DNA from: UBA11358 sp049517655
Lineage (GTDB): Bacteria > Verrucomicrobiota > Verrucomicrobiia > Limisphaerales > UBA11358
Direction of reading: 5' to 3'
DNA: 53,419 nucleotides
NCBI GenBank assembly: GCA_049517655.1
Contig: JBEKRQ010000005.1
Location: forward strand, 1 to 53,419
Shown here one piece after another: positions 33,004-42,334 of this stretch. Below the pieces are notes generated by a model, which worked only from the letters and a program-made list of their open reading frames with translations, ran no database searches and was not told where the DNA came from. A program made the position numbers and the translations under genes. Within the stretch, counting starts at the first letter, position 1. Each line of letters opens with the position of its first letter.

Positions 33004-33639
33004 CTAGGCGGCACGCAAGGCGCGGTTCTGGAGCAGGGACAAATGGAAGAGCAGGATTGACCCGGCTTGCAGCGCCGTTCTTCCCCAAGACATGATTCCG
33101 TCCCGGTGTCCGCCCATCGCCAGGATGGTCCGCTGCGGGTCGTCCCAGTTCTCCAACATTCTCCGCACTTCGTAAAACATTTCGACGGTCCCGCATTCGA
33201 TGTCCGGCTCCGTGACCGGAATGTTCAGTTCGTTTCTGGCCGTCCAAATCTCCGGGCAATGAACGTGAAACACATGGCTGGTCGCCGGGTCTGACTCGTA
33301 AATGGCCAGATGCGTCATCGCTTCGGAGGAAGGTTCCTTCAGTCCTTTGGACCGGATCAGGTTCCGGGCGGGCTCGAATCCTTCGATCCGGGCATATTCG
33401 GCGGCAGTCAATTTCTCCAGATGTCCCGTCTGGCTGGCGGTGATTAAAAACGTTCCATCTTCCATTCGTTTGGAAAGATTGCCAAAGCCCAGACTGTCAT
33501 ACCGCGCCGTGTCTTGGCCGACCATGCCTCGCGCCCGCAGTTCCGTCCTCCATTTTTCCAAATCCTCGATGTCGGATTCCCGGCAACACAACCTCGTGTC
33601 GAGTTCAACCCGGAACTTGATAACGCCTTCCAAATTCAT
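33004..33639 (-). CDS. class II aldolase/adducin-family protein
   Basis: 211 aa from the ATG at 33639; a longer open frame continues upstream but there it is antisense to pheT. Motifs: DSLGFGNLSKRMEDGTFLIT (sugar-binding Gly/Asn loop), EGFEP, SSEAMTHLAIY, and the zinc-type VFHVHCPEIW followed later by GGHRDGIMSWG. The family includes fuculose-phosphate aldolases and decarboxylases; the substrate cannot be told. It lies between pheS and pheT on the opposite strand, 51 bp from the pheS stop and 204 bp from the pheT start. Confidence 0.82.
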   Translation of the reverse strand: MNLEGVIKFRVELDTRLCCRESDIEDLEKWRTELRARGMVGQDTARYDSLGFGNLSKRMEDGTFLITASQTGHLEKLTAAEYARIEGFEPARNLIRSKGLKEPSSEAMTHLAIYESDPATSHVFHVHCPEIWTARNELNIPVTEPDIECGTVEMFYEVRRMLENWDDPQRTILAMGGHRDGIMSWGRTALQAGSILLFHLSLLQNRALRAA

Positions 33640-33843
33640 ACGGACATTCTGGTACCTGCAATCTACACCCAAACGGACGTCTCCGCCACGGAGCCGGTGT
33701 TTTTTTCGGCCATCCCGGGAATCCCGCCGACTTTTTACGCGGTACCGCGACTCAAGCCATTCGTATTCAACCTGTTGGGTTGGCAGTGGCGGACTGCCCG
33801 CAGCATTGACTGGCCGGTGCAACCTGTTACTGTGGCCGCCCCG

Positions 33844-36387
33844 ATGAAAGTCACGTTCAACTGGCTCAGACAATACGTTGATTTCGACTGGTCGCCGGCG
33901 GAATTGACCGGGCGGCTCACCATGCTCGGCCTCGAAGCCGAAGGCGTCCACAAAATTGGCGGGGAGTTTGAAGGCATTGTCGTCGCCCAAATCCTCACCA
34001 AGGATAAGGTGCCCGGTTCGGACAAATTGACGGTCTGCAAGGTGAACGACGGCAAGGGCGAGCGCACCATCATCTGCGGCGCGCAGAACCACAACGTCGG
34101 GGACAAAGTCCCGCTCATCCTGCCGAATTTCGCATTGCCCTTGAAGCCCGGCGAAAAGGAACCGTTTGTCATCAAAGAACGAAAAGTTTTCGGCATCACC
34201 AGCCACGGCATGATGTGTTCGCCACAGGAACTTGGATTGCCTGATAAAGTGGACGGCATACTCATCCTGCCAGCGGACGCGCCCGTGGGAAAACCATTCG
34301 CCGAATATCTCGGTCGCAGCAGTGGTGATGTGGTGTTTGATCTCGAAATCACGCCGAACCGCCCGGATTGGAACAGTGTCATCGGCATCGCCCGCGAGAT
34401 CGCCGCAGTGACGGGGAACAAGCTGAAGTTGCCGGAAGTCAGAAGTCAGAAGTCAGAAGTCAGAACAGAAAGTTTAATTTCAGTTCGCATCGAGGATCCA
34501 GAACTTTGCCCGCGTTACACGGCACGCGTTGTCAGAGGCGTCAAGATCGGGCCAAGCCCGGATTGGCTGCGTTCGACGCTGGGAAAAGTCGGCATTCGCA
34601 GCGTCAACAACATCGTGGACGTGACGAATTACGTTATGCTCGAAATCGGCCAGCCGTTGCACGCGTTCGATTATCACCTTATTTCCCGTAGCCGCCGACG
34701 TGAGTCGGCGCAAACTTCAAAAGAAAATAATGCGCCGTCTGACGATGGCGGCTACCAGCCAACGATTATTATCCGCCGCGCGAAGGCCGGCGAAAAGTTC
34801 AAGACGCTCGATGACGTCGAACGCACGCTCACGAACGAAATGCTTTTGATTGCCGACGAACAAAAGGGCATCGCCCTCGCCGGCATCATGGGCGGTCAGA
34901 ACACGCAAATTAACGATTCAACCAAAGATGTGCTTATCGAAAGCGCCTATTTTTCGCCGACGAATATTCGCCGCACGAGCAGGGCGCTCGGTTTGCGCAG
35001 CGAATCGAGTTACCGCTTTGAGCGCGGCGCGGACATCGGCATCTGCGATTGGGCCAGCCAGCGATGCGCGCAACTCATTCTGGAAACCGCCGGTGGCCAG
35101 CTTGCCAACGGCGTCGTGGACGCTTATCCGAAAGTAGTTGAACCGAAGCAAATCGCGTTGCGGCATCGGAAGGTAAATGGGTTGCTTGGCATTGAGCTTC
35201 AGCCGGAGGAAATCGAATTTTATCTCGGTCAACTTGGCTTGAAAACCGTTGGTCGCAAGGCGCGCCCGGTTGGCGCGGACGGCCTGCTGAAGCCGGTTAC
35301 GTTCCGCATCCCGACTTTCCGCGTGGACTTGGAGTGCGAGGCGGATTTGATCGAGGAGGTCGTCCGGCTGCACGGCGTGGACAAGATTCCTGCCACACCG
35401 CCGCGCGGCGCAATTGGCGCGAACACGTTTGATTCGGTTCACGATCAGATTGCCGAAGCGCGAAGAATTTTGAGCGGATTGGGATTGGACGAAGCGCAAG
35501 GGCAAACGCTCATCTCGAAGTCAGAAGTGAGAAGTGAGAAGGTCGAAGAAATTGTTGCGCTGGCGAATCCGTTGAGCGCGGACATGGACGTGTTGCGTCC
35601 GAGCTTGTTGCCCGGTTTGGTTCATTCGTTGAGGCACAATGTCAGCCGCAAAAATTATGACGTGGCACTGTTTGAAATCGGGCGCGTGTTCACACAAGGT
35701 AGAGACACTTCGCCGAAGCGTCCGGACGGCTCGGCGAGCCGTCCCTACCAGGAAGAACGCCGCGTAGCCGTTGTGCTCACGGGACAACGCGCCTTACCCT
35801 TCTGGAGCGGAGATGATCGTAATGCGAAATTTGACGCCTATGATTTGAAGGGATTGCTCGAGGAATTTTTCGCGCAGTTCGGTTTGGGCGGGATGACCTT
35901 CAACCGCCGGGCCGCAAGCACAGCGCTCTTTCTAGAATCGGCCACGATTCAACTTGGCAAGCAAACATTGGGCGAAATGGGCCAGCTTTTGCCGACATTA
36001 GCGAAGAAATACGATTTACGCGACGCGGTGCTGCTGGCGGAATTGAATCTGGACCTGCTGCTGGCGCGGCGGAATCCAATCAAATTATTCAGGGCGTTGC
36101 CTCAATTCCCGGCCATTCGGCGCGACGTGGCGATGATTGTGCCCGAAGCCACGACTCATGAAGCGGTCTTGCAGGTGGTGAAGCAAACCAAACCGGCGAA
36201 TCTGGAAGCTGTGGAATTGTTCGACGTGTTTCGTGGCAAAAACGTGCCGGAAGGGCAAAAAAGCCTGGCTTACGCCTTCACCTATCGGAGTGCCGAGTGC
36301 ACGCTCACAGACGCCGAAGTCAATGCGGCGCACACGAAAGTTGTGGAAGCGTTCAAGACGCAATTGAAGGCAACAGTTCGGGAATAG
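33844..36387 (+). CDS. pheT: phenylalanyl-tRNA synthetase beta subunit
   Basis: 847 aa from the ATG at 33844 (MKVTFNWLRQYVDFDWSP), longer than the usual 780-800. tRNA-binding domain (VCKVNDGKGERTIICGAQN), B3/B4 editing domain (YVMLEIGQPLHAFDY), B5 domain and the C-terminal anticodon-binding domain (FPAIRRDVAMIVPE, LAYAFTYRSAECTLTDAEV). The extra length comes from four in-frame repeat insertions, at 34436, 34688, 35518 and 35698, all between conserved blocks. It is separated from pheS by an opposite-strand gene, so it needs its own promoter. Confidence 0.95.
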   Translation: MKVTFNWLRQYVDFDWSPAELTGRLTMLGLEAEGVHKIGGEFEGIVVAQILTKDKVPGSDKLTVCKVNDGKGERTIICGAQNHNVGDKVPLILPNFALPLKPGEKEPFVIKERKVFGITSHGMMCSPQELGLPDKVDGILILPADAPVGKPFAEYLGRSSGDVVFDLEITPNRPDWNSVIGIAREIAAVTGNKLKLPEVRSQKSEVRTESLISVRIEDPELCPRYTARVVRGVKIGPSPDWLRSTLGKVGIRSVNNIVDVTNYVMLEIGQPLHAFDYHLISRSRRRESAQTSKENNAPSDDGGYQPTIIIRRAKAGEKFKTLDDVERTLTNEMLLIADEQKGIALAGIMGGQNTQINDSTKDVLIESAYFSPTNIRRTSRALGLRSESSYRFERGADIGICDWASQRCAQLILETAGGQLANGVVDAYPKVVEPKQIALRHRKVNGLLGIELQPEEIEFYLGQLGLKTVGRKARPVGADGLLKPVTFRIPTFRVDLECEADLIEEVVRLHGVDKIPATPPRGAIGANTFDSVHDQIAEARRILSGLGLDEAQGQTLISKSEVRSEKVEEIVALANPLSADMDVLRPSLLPGLVHSLRHNVSRKNYDVALFEIGRVFTQGRDTSPKRPDGSASRPYQEERRVAVVLTGQRALPFWSGDDRNAKFDAYDLKGLLEEFFAQFGLGGMTFNRRAASTALFLESATIQLGKQTLGEMGQLLPTLAKKYDLRDAVLLAELNLDLLLARRNPIKLFRALPQFPAIRRDVAMIVPEATTHEAVLQVVKQTKPANLEAVELFDVFRGKNVPEGQKSLAYAFTYRSAECTLTDAEVNAAHTKVVEAFKTQLKATVRE
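34436..34463 (+). repeat. perfect heptamer array inside pheT
   Basis: Four exact AAGTCAG units, read as EVRSQKSEVR in frame, just before the conserved IEDPELCPRY segment. Confidence 0.9.
34688..34755 (+). repeat. palindromic element inserted in pheT (1)
   Basis: Arms 34688-34712 and 34731-34755 are 25 bp each and match as an inverted repeat at 21 of 25 positions, beginning GTAGCCGCC and ending GGCGGCTAC. The 18-bp loop is A-rich. In protein this adds about 26 residues between AFDY and IIIRRAKAGEKF, where other PheT sequences have a short turn. Confidence 0.85.
35518..35538 (+). repeat. heptamer array inside pheT (2)
   Basis: AAGTCAG AAGTGAG AAGTGAG, in frame (KSEVRSEK), between QTLIS and EEIVALANPL. 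Confidence 0.8.
35698..35749 (+). repeat. palindromic element inserted in pheT (2)
   Basis: Two 26-bp arms, inverted match 20 of 26, beginning GGTAGAGAC and ending GTCCCTACC; each arm also contains its own small hairpin (CTTCGCCGAAG, GGCTCGGCGAGCC). The termini match the intergenic element at 9437-9548. It encodes about 17 residues after IGRVFTQ. Confidence 0.8.
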
Positions 36388-36443
36388 CTGCAACCATCTT
36401 TAAAAATCCAACATATTCTGCTGTAATCCACAATGGAACATTT

Positions 36444-39400
36444 ATGAACATTAAAATCAGTTACCAATCCATCACGGGCATTGCGTTGTGTCTGGCGGGA
36501 ACTTTTATTTGGGGCGCAACGGCGGAAGCGGCGTCGGACACCAATTATCAGGGTGCCGATGCCATTCTTCGTCAGGCGGCAGAAAGTAGCAACCAACCGA
36601 AATCAAAGGAGGGAAAACTTTCTTCAGCGGCACAACTCCGCGCGGATTTGAAGGCTTTCAAGCAACAGTCCACCAGCCTGACACCGACTGAAGCTGCGAA
36701 ACAATGGCTGGCGTTGGTGGATCGCCTGTTGCAACTGGAAGAAACACCCGTCAACTACAGTCAGCGGGGTGGAATGTCCCGACCTATTCAACCGGAGGAA
36801 TTGATCGAGGCGCTGCCGCCACCCGCAAGTTGGACGGAACTGGCCAAGGCCATTGAAGCGCGCCCGGCGGGCGAAAGCGCTCAGGCGTTGCAAGGGCTTG
36901 GCTTGAGGTTGCTGGCGCACACTCTCTTGGGCGATGCGGCCAAACGGCATGACGACATCACTTCTTTGGAAGCCCTCGCCGCCAAGGCCAAAACCCAGCA
37001 GGCCTACTTTTACAATTCCCTGTTTGAGGAACTAAGTAGTTCCATCATGGCCGCAATGGATAATCCAGATGTAGTGTTGCAGGCGTTGGACCGGAAACTG
37101 ATGGCCCAACAATCCGAGGATAGTTTCCGCTATCAATCCAGCCTTCAAGTCCCGGACCTTGTTCCTCTGGTAGGACCGGAAAAGGCCGAGGCATTTCTTA
37201 GGCGCGCTCTGGTCAAATCCAAGACGCAACTGGACGTTGGACCCGAAACGGCCACCGCCAAACTTGCCCGGAAACTTGCCTTGGAACTGGTTGGTGAATT
37301 AAAAACGCCGCAGTGGTCGCTGGTTAATTCACTGGAGTCGGTGGATTTGTATGAAGCGATGGAAAAACGCTTTACCAAACCCGAAACCAATGAACCCCCG
37401 GCGATTATTTCCGACATGCCTTCAGTGTCGTTGCCGTCCGATGCTTTCGGCGACAATGAAAAGAAGAAAGCCCGGATTTACTATATGCTTGGCCTGATTG
37501 CCCATAGGCGCACAACCGATGCCGTGGCGGTTGCCAGACAGTTTGAGAAGGAAAACGACGCTTACTTTCCAGATGAAGTCGTCCGGCAAATGGAACGCGC
37601 CGGTTTTGTCAGCCAGCTCAATGGTTTTTTCCATGAACTGTTGCAGCAAAATCCAGACCTGCCTTTTTGGGAGGAATATGTGCAGGTGGCGGCGCACGCG
37701 GGTCAAACCGCAGAAATGGTCAAACTGGTCCAGACCGCCATTTCCGAGCCCGGCCTGAGCAAGGGCCAACGGCTGCATCTGCGACAATTGTTGTATCAGG
37801 CGCTGCTCGCCAACGACGAGGTTGAGGCCGGGGTGGCCCAGCTTCGTCATTTGATTCAAACCAATGAGCCGGCACTGACATCACCGGGCCGTTATGAGCG
37901 CGAAGATCGCGGGCAACTGGCATTAAAACTGGCGCGCATCGGTCATCTCCTCAACCGTCCTGAATGGCTGGAGGAAGGCATCGCCACCGCAAAGACGGCC
38001 GTTCAAACACAGGATGAAACGGATTATTCTCCATGGGGAAATTCAACCACACTGTCACTCGCGATGTTTTTGGACGATCTTGATCGGGGTCCGGAGGCAG
38101 AAGCGGTTCTGGCCACAGCCTTGTCCAAGGCCGTCTCAAAGAAGGCAAACCCGCGAATGTACGGTTACGAAAGACGTTCCAATCCCGCCACCAAGATTCT
38201 GGCGGTGCTTGCCCGTCTGTACCACCACGCCGGACGGGATGCGGACGTGTTGAAATTATACGATGACGCACCTTATTGGGGTGCGAAAGACCTGGTTGAT
38301 TTGAATCCCCGCCAAGTCGATCTGGAAGAGTTGATCCCAAGTTATGCCTATCAGCATGTCACTGTGCCCGTCGGTTTCTACTGCGCCGCGGCGCTGGCCA
38401 AAACCGGACGTACGGCAGAGGCGCGCAAATTGCTCGAGCCACTGTTCGATCAATCCCCGGGCTGCGACCGGTTGTATGAATTGCTGCTTTCGCTGAATGA
38501 AGAAAATGCCCCCGCCCAGCTAGACGCCCTTTTTGCCCGCGATCAGTTTGAGGAACGGCCGTTGATTTGGAAAGCGCACTGGTTGCGCACCCATCAACAT
38601 CTGGCAGACGCTGAACAGGCCGCGCGGAAAGCCATTGCCATTGACCCCACCGATGGCGAGGAAGGCCCCGGTGACCGCATACGCGCCTATGCCGAACTGG
38701 CAGAAATCCGCGCCGCCTTGGGTGACACGAAGGAGGCAGAAACTTTGCGTGGCGTAGTCCAATCCGTGCAACAAGCGGAATTAGCCGACCAATTTCATGC
38801 TGCCAGCCTGCTCAAACGGGCCGTGGCCATGTATGAGGATTCGTTGAACCGTTTTGCGGACGCTTATTGCATCCATGCGCGGCTCGCAGTGCAAATGTCC
38901 GACTTGGGAAGGCATGATCTGGCAGAGGAACATTACCGTCGCGCCTACGAATTGATGCCCGACCAGTTTGGCCGCATGGAAAGTTATTGTTTTGGATGCG
39001 AACGCGCGTTTGACGGTGAACGGGCACAGGGCATTGCCGAGAAGGTGTTTACGAAACTGGCACAAAAAACGCCGAACAAGCCGCAGGTGCATTACCTGCT
39101 GGGTTATCTACGGGAAGAGGAAGGGCGTTACCCGGATGCGCTGGCCAGTTATCGCACGGCGGTCAGGCTGGATCCCGATTATCTCAATGCCTGGGAAAAA
39201 ATCGACTGCATCAGTTCCCATGTTTTGCAACCGGCCGCAGAGCGCGACACCGTGGTTTTTAATCTACTTCGACTGGATCCGTTGAGCCGTCACACCCACC
39301 CGTCGTTTGAGGTTGTCTCCGATCTAGCCGCGCTCTGGCGCAACGTTGCGATCGCCGCTGAAAAGCGCCCTATTAAACCCGAAAGTCTTTACCCGTTGCC

Positions 39401-39596
39401 TGCAAGCAAGGTGGAATTAGAAAAACAGGAAGCACAGGCAGGAGATCAAAACGGGGAAGAAGAGATGGACTTTTACCGCTTTATGAGGGGATCAGACGAA
39501 ATCATCACCCCTGGCAAGGCAATTACGCAAAATGGATTTGTCCGCGCTGCCCAGGAGTTGCTTGGTCGCCAAGCCGCAAACGCCGCAGACGAATAA
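36444..39596 (+). CDS. large secreted TPR-repeat protein
   Basis: 1050 aa from the ATG at 36444, chosen because it starts a clear signal peptide (ITGIALCLAGTFIWGATAEA, cleaved near residue 29). The rest is helical with TPR-type repeats, clearest toward the C-terminus: AKTGRTAEARKLLEPLFDQS, DAEQAARKAIAIDPTDGE, LGRHDLAEEHYRRAYELMP and EEEGRYPDALASYRTAVRLD. TPRs mediate protein binding, so it is probably a periplasmic scaffold. No enzyme domain is visible. It starts 56 bp after pheT and converges on the protease gene with a 10-bp gap. Confidence 0.75.
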   Translation: MNIKISYQSITGIALCLAGTFIWGATAEAASDTNYQGADAILRQAAESSNQPKSKEGKLSSAAQLRADLKAFKQQSTSLTPTEAAKQWLALVDRLLQLEETPVNYSQRGGMSRPIQPEELIEALPPPASWTELAKAIEARPAGESAQALQGLGLRLLAHTLLGDAAKRHDDITSLEALAAKAKTQQAYFYNSLFEELSSSIMAAMDNPDVVLQALDRKLMAQQSEDSFRYQSSLQVPDLVPLVGPEKAEAFLRRALVKSKTQLDVGPETATAKLARKLALELVGELKTPQWSLVNSLESVDLYEAMEKRFTKPETNEPPAIISDMPSVSLPSDAFGDNEKKKARIYYMLGLIAHRRTTDAVAVARQFEKENDAYFPDEVVRQMERAGFVSQLNGFFHELLQQNPDLPFWEEYVQVAAHAGQTAEMVKLVQTAISEPGLSKGQRLHLRQLLYQALLANDEVEAGVAQLRHLIQTNEPALTSPGRYEREDRGQLALKLARIGHLLNRPEWLEEGIATAKTAVQTQDETDYSPWGNSTTLSLAMFLDDLDRGPEAEAVLATALSKAVSKKANPRMYGYERRSNPATKILAVLARLYHHAGRDADVLKLYDDAPYWGAKDLVDLNPRQVDLEELIPSYAYQHVTVPVGFYCAAALAKTGRTAEARKLLEPLFDQSPGCDRLYELLLSLNEENAPAQLDALFARDQFEERPLIWKAHWLRTHQHLADAEQAARKAIAIDPTDGEEGPGDRIRAYAELAEIRAALGDTKEAETLRGVVQSVQQAELADQFHAASLLKRAVAMYEDSLNRFADAYCIHARLAVQMSDLGRHDLAEEHYRRAYELMPDQFGRMESYCFGCERAFDGERAQGIAEKVFTKLAQKTPNKPQVHYLLGYLREEEGRYPDALASYRTAVRLDPDYLNAWEKIDCISSHVLQPAAERDTVVFNLLRLDPLSRHTHPSFEVVSDLAALWRNVAIAAEKRPIKPESLYPLPASKVELEKQEAQAGDQNGEEEMDFYRFMRGSDEIITPGKAITQNGFVRAAQELLGRQAANAADE

Positions 39597-39606
39597 GAAT
39601 TCTACC

Positions 39607-41586
39607 TCAAGAAATCTTATCATCCGCCAAAAACGGTGGGATGGGACAATCGAGCGTGTCAGCAACGGCGCGGAGCAGCTCAGCTTCGCTTTCCTGAATG
39701 ACACCATCGGCTCCAACGGTGTGAACGCAGGCTTCGATCAGATTCTTTTTAATCGTCGGCACGGCCTGCGCGAGACGATTGAGCGCGGCGTCAACCTGGT
39801 TCACACCACATTGCTCGCGCGGCAGCAATGCCCAATCGCCGTCGGGAGCGCGCAAATACGGGGCGCCCTGTTCAAAGGCTTTTTGAACTTCCTCAGCGTC
39901 GCTGCTGCCGGCATTCGCCAGCGCTGAAAGCAGAACGGCGCAATCCGGCAGCAGCGGCTTGAGCGAGTAATACTGAACGACTGGCGGACGCAACTTGGAA
40001 AAGTGCGGCGCGAGATGGCGAAGAACGATTTTTTGCAACACGAATTCAAACAGTTCAATTTTGCCGTCGCTTTCAATGAGCCACTGGAGCGTTTGTGAAA
40101 ATTGATTGAACTGTTCCGCGCTCAATTGTCGCAGCGCGGGCAAGGCGATGTTAACGAGCGGCAAATGAACATGTGCGGCAATGGGCGCCACTTTGGGATA
40201 CAACGCAACGGCTTTTTCATGAACTGGCGGCGCCACGCGTTTGGCAAGTTCGGCGAGCTGTGTCGCGCGCGTTTTCTCATCGGAACTCAGCAGCATGGCA
40301 TAAATCAGTGCGACAGCATCAAGTGGCTCGCGCGCGGCGGTCTTGACGCTGTCAGGCAGTGAATCACGCAACTGCCCGGCGTATTTAAGGTGCAACGGCG
40401 TGGGATTGCCCAGATTTGGCAGGATGGAATGCGATCTGATGACCGGTGGTTTTTCCGCGTCACTCGAGGCGAGGATCGCGCCACCCAGCACTGTGCCGAA
40501 AATGTTTGGCATCGGCGGACGTGTTGGTTCGGAAATTTCTTCAGGCGGCTGTGCGCGCTCGTCGTGGCGGACGTAAGGGAATTTGCCGTCAAAGTTCGGC
40601 TCAAAGACGCGGATGCGGGCCGCGAGCGGTGGATGAGTTTCGAGCAGACCGATGAACGGCTCGGACACGCCGTTGCCAAAAAACATGTGCGACAATTCCT
40701 CGGCGTGCGCGTGGCTGACGCGCGAACCGTTTTCGCCCAGCCCGCCGATTTTTTTCAGCGCGCCGGTGATGCCGCCCGGATTACGCGTGAATTGCACGGA
40801 CGAGGCGTCGGCGAGAAATTCACGCTGGCGGCTGACGGCGGCCTGAATGAGCCGTCCAAAAAAAACGCCGATGTAACCGATGAGCAGCAAAACAAGGCCG
40901 AGCAGAGGCAAAGGATTTTGTCCACGACCGCGACCGCCGCCGCGCGCCGTTTGCAAAAGAACCCGCCCAATGATGGCGAGGCAGAGAATGCCGAAAATGA
41001 TTCCCATAAGCCGCAGGTTCAGGCGCATATCGCCATTGAGGACGTGGCTGAATTCGTGGCCGATGACGCCTTGCAGCTCATCGCGCGAAAGCAGCTTCAT
41101 GCAGCCGCGCGTGACGGTGATGGTGGCGTCGCCGGGCTTGTGGCCGGCGGCGAAGGCGTTGATGCCTTTTTCCTCGTCCATGACATAGACCTGCGGCATG
41201 GGCACACCGGAAGCGATGGCCATTTCCTCAACGACGTTGAGCAGCTTGCGCTCGTCGGGATCGGTCGTGTTGGGTTTGACGAGCCGTCCACCCATCATTT
41301 CCGAAACGACGCTGCCGCCGGCGGAAAGCGATGCCGTTTTGTAAAGGCTGCCGATGATAATGACCGTAAGTGTGCCGAGCGCTACACCGAGAAAAATTTG
41401 CGGATCCCACAATTCAAACTGCGGCTGTTCTTCGTTATAGTAATGGCGATGTGATTGAACGCCGGAAAAAATCAGCAGCGCTGCGATGTAGATGGCGATA
41501 ATCATCGCCCCGACCGCCAGAATAAAATAAATGACAAGCCACTTGGTCTTTTTTCTGGCTTTTTCCTGCCGCGCAAAGAAGTCCAT
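39607..41586 (-). CDS. M48 family membrane zinc metalloprotease with TerB-like C-terminus
   Basis: 659 aa from the ATG at 41586; an upstream extension would run into a palindromic repeat. TM helices at about 16-40 and 65-85; zinc site H177-E-F-S-H181 in GVIGHEFSHVLNGDMRL, further helices at about 190-235 and a downstream SRQREFLADASSVQFTRNP (third ligand Glu region). The C-terminal 300 residues include a TerB-like helical domain (LPDCAVLLSALANAG, EACVHTVGADGVIQESEAELLRA). It probably degrades membrane proteins, like HtpX. It follows lemA, the standard partner. Confidence 0.88.
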   Translation of the reverse strand: MDFFARQEKARKKTKWLVIYFILAVGAMIIAIYIAALLIFSGVQSHRHYYNEEQPQFELWDPQIFLGVALGTLTVIIIGSLYKTASLSAGGSVVSEMMGGRLVKPNTTDPDERKLLNVVEEMAIASGVPMPQVYVMDEEKGINAFAAGHKPGDATITVTRGCMKLLSRDELQGVIGHEFSHVLNGDMRLNLRLMGIIFGILCLAIIGRVLLQTARGGGRGRGQNPLPLLGLVLLLIGYIGVFFGRLIQAAVSRQREFLADASSVQFTRNPGGITGALKKIGGLGENGSRVSHAHAEELSHMFFGNGVSEPFIGLLETHPPLAARIRVFEPNFDGKFPYVRHDERAQPPEEISEPTRPPMPNIFGTVLGGAILASSDAEKPPVIRSHSILPNLGNPTPLHLKYAGQLRDSLPDSVKTAAREPLDAVALIYAMLLSSDEKTRATQLAELAKRVAPPVHEKAVALYPKVAPIAAHVHLPLVNIALPALRQLSAEQFNQFSQTLQWLIESDGKIELFEFVLQKIVLRHLAPHFSKLRPPVVQYYSLKPLLPDCAVLLSALANAGSSDAEEVQKAFEQGAPYLRAPDGDWALLPREQCGVNQVDAALNRLAQAVPTIKKNLIEACVHTVGADGVIQESEAELLRAVADTLDCPIPPFLADDKIS

Positions 41587-41589
41587 TTT

Positions 41590-41651
41590 GGGAGGGACGG
41601 CATTTTGCCGTCCCAAAAATTAATTAGGGACGGCGGCACGCCGTCCCTCCC
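41590..41651 (+). repeat. double-hairpin palindromic element between lemA and the protease gene
   Basis: GGGAGGGACGGC-ATTTT-GCCGTCCC (41590-41614) and GGGACGGC...GCCGTCCCTCCC (41627-41651), joined by an A/T-only spacer. The arms match as inverted repeats at 21 of 25 positions. It is intergenic here, but built like the elements found inside pabB and pheT. Confidence 0.85.
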
Positions 41652-41656
41652 ACGCA

Positions 41657-42262
41657 TCACGAAAACGAAACCTTTGGCGCGTCCTTTTGTTCCGGCTTGT
41701 CAATGACAAATAGTTCTGCAGAACCGAAGTTGAAGATGCCGGCGATGATGTTCGACGGGAAAACTTCGCGGTCGGTGTTGTAAACCATGACGGAGTCGTT
41801 GTAAGCCTGCCGCGCAAAGGAGATTTTGTTTTCCGTCGAAGTCAACTCCTCGGTGAGTTGCATCATGTTCTCATTGGCTTTCAGATTGGGGTATTGTTCG
41901 GCGACCATCATCAGACGGCTCAACGTGCCGGCGAGGCCGCTTTCGGCGGATACCAGATTCTTCATGGCGCTCGCGTCGCCGGGATTGGCGGCGGCGGCCT
42001 GCGAGGCGGCATAGGCGATGTTGCGCGCCTTGGTGACATTCTCCAGCGTCTCGCGTTCGTGTTTGATGTAGCCTTTGGCAATCTCGACCAGATTCGGAAT
42101 CAGGTCGTAGCGGCGCTTGAGCTGCACGTCAATTTGCGCATAGGCATTTTTGAACCGGTTGCGGAGCGTGACGAGTTTATTGTAGCCGCCAATGATGAAA
42201 CCGATCAAGGCGAGGAGTAAAACGGCGAGCACGACGAATGTGATGATCAATGCAAATCCCAT
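41657..42262 (-). CDS. lemA: LemA family protein
   Basis: 201 aa. One N-terminal TM helix (FVVLAVLLLALIGFIIGGY), then the LemA helical domain: YNKLVTLRNRFKNAYAQIDV, LKRRYDLIPNLVEIAKGYIKHE, NLKANENMMQLTEELTSTENKI and ARQAYNDSVMVYNTDREVFPS. LemA proteins are membrane-anchored with unclear function and usually pair with M48 or TPM-type proteins, as here. Both genes are read leftward. Confidence 0.93.
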   Translation of the reverse strand: MGFALIITFVVLAVLLLALIGFIIGGYNKLVTLRNRFKNAYAQIDVQLKRRYDLIPNLVEIAKGYIKHERETLENVTKARNIAYAASQAAAANPGDASAMKNLVSAESGLAGTLSRLMMVAEQYPNLKANENMMQLTEELTSTENKISFARQAYNDSVMVYNTDREVFPSNIIAGIFNFGSAELFVIDKPEQKDAPKVSFS

Positions 42263-42334
42263 AAATTACCTTTCGTTGATTTTCACAAGGATTGTTTCAA
42301 AACGCTGTGCGGGGCAATGAAAATTTTGCGGTGA

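Noticed and set aside
33640..34206. Upstream extension of the class II aldolase frame
   Set aside because: It is antisense to the start of pheT and has no family similarity; the ATG at 33639 begins the recognisable aldolase.
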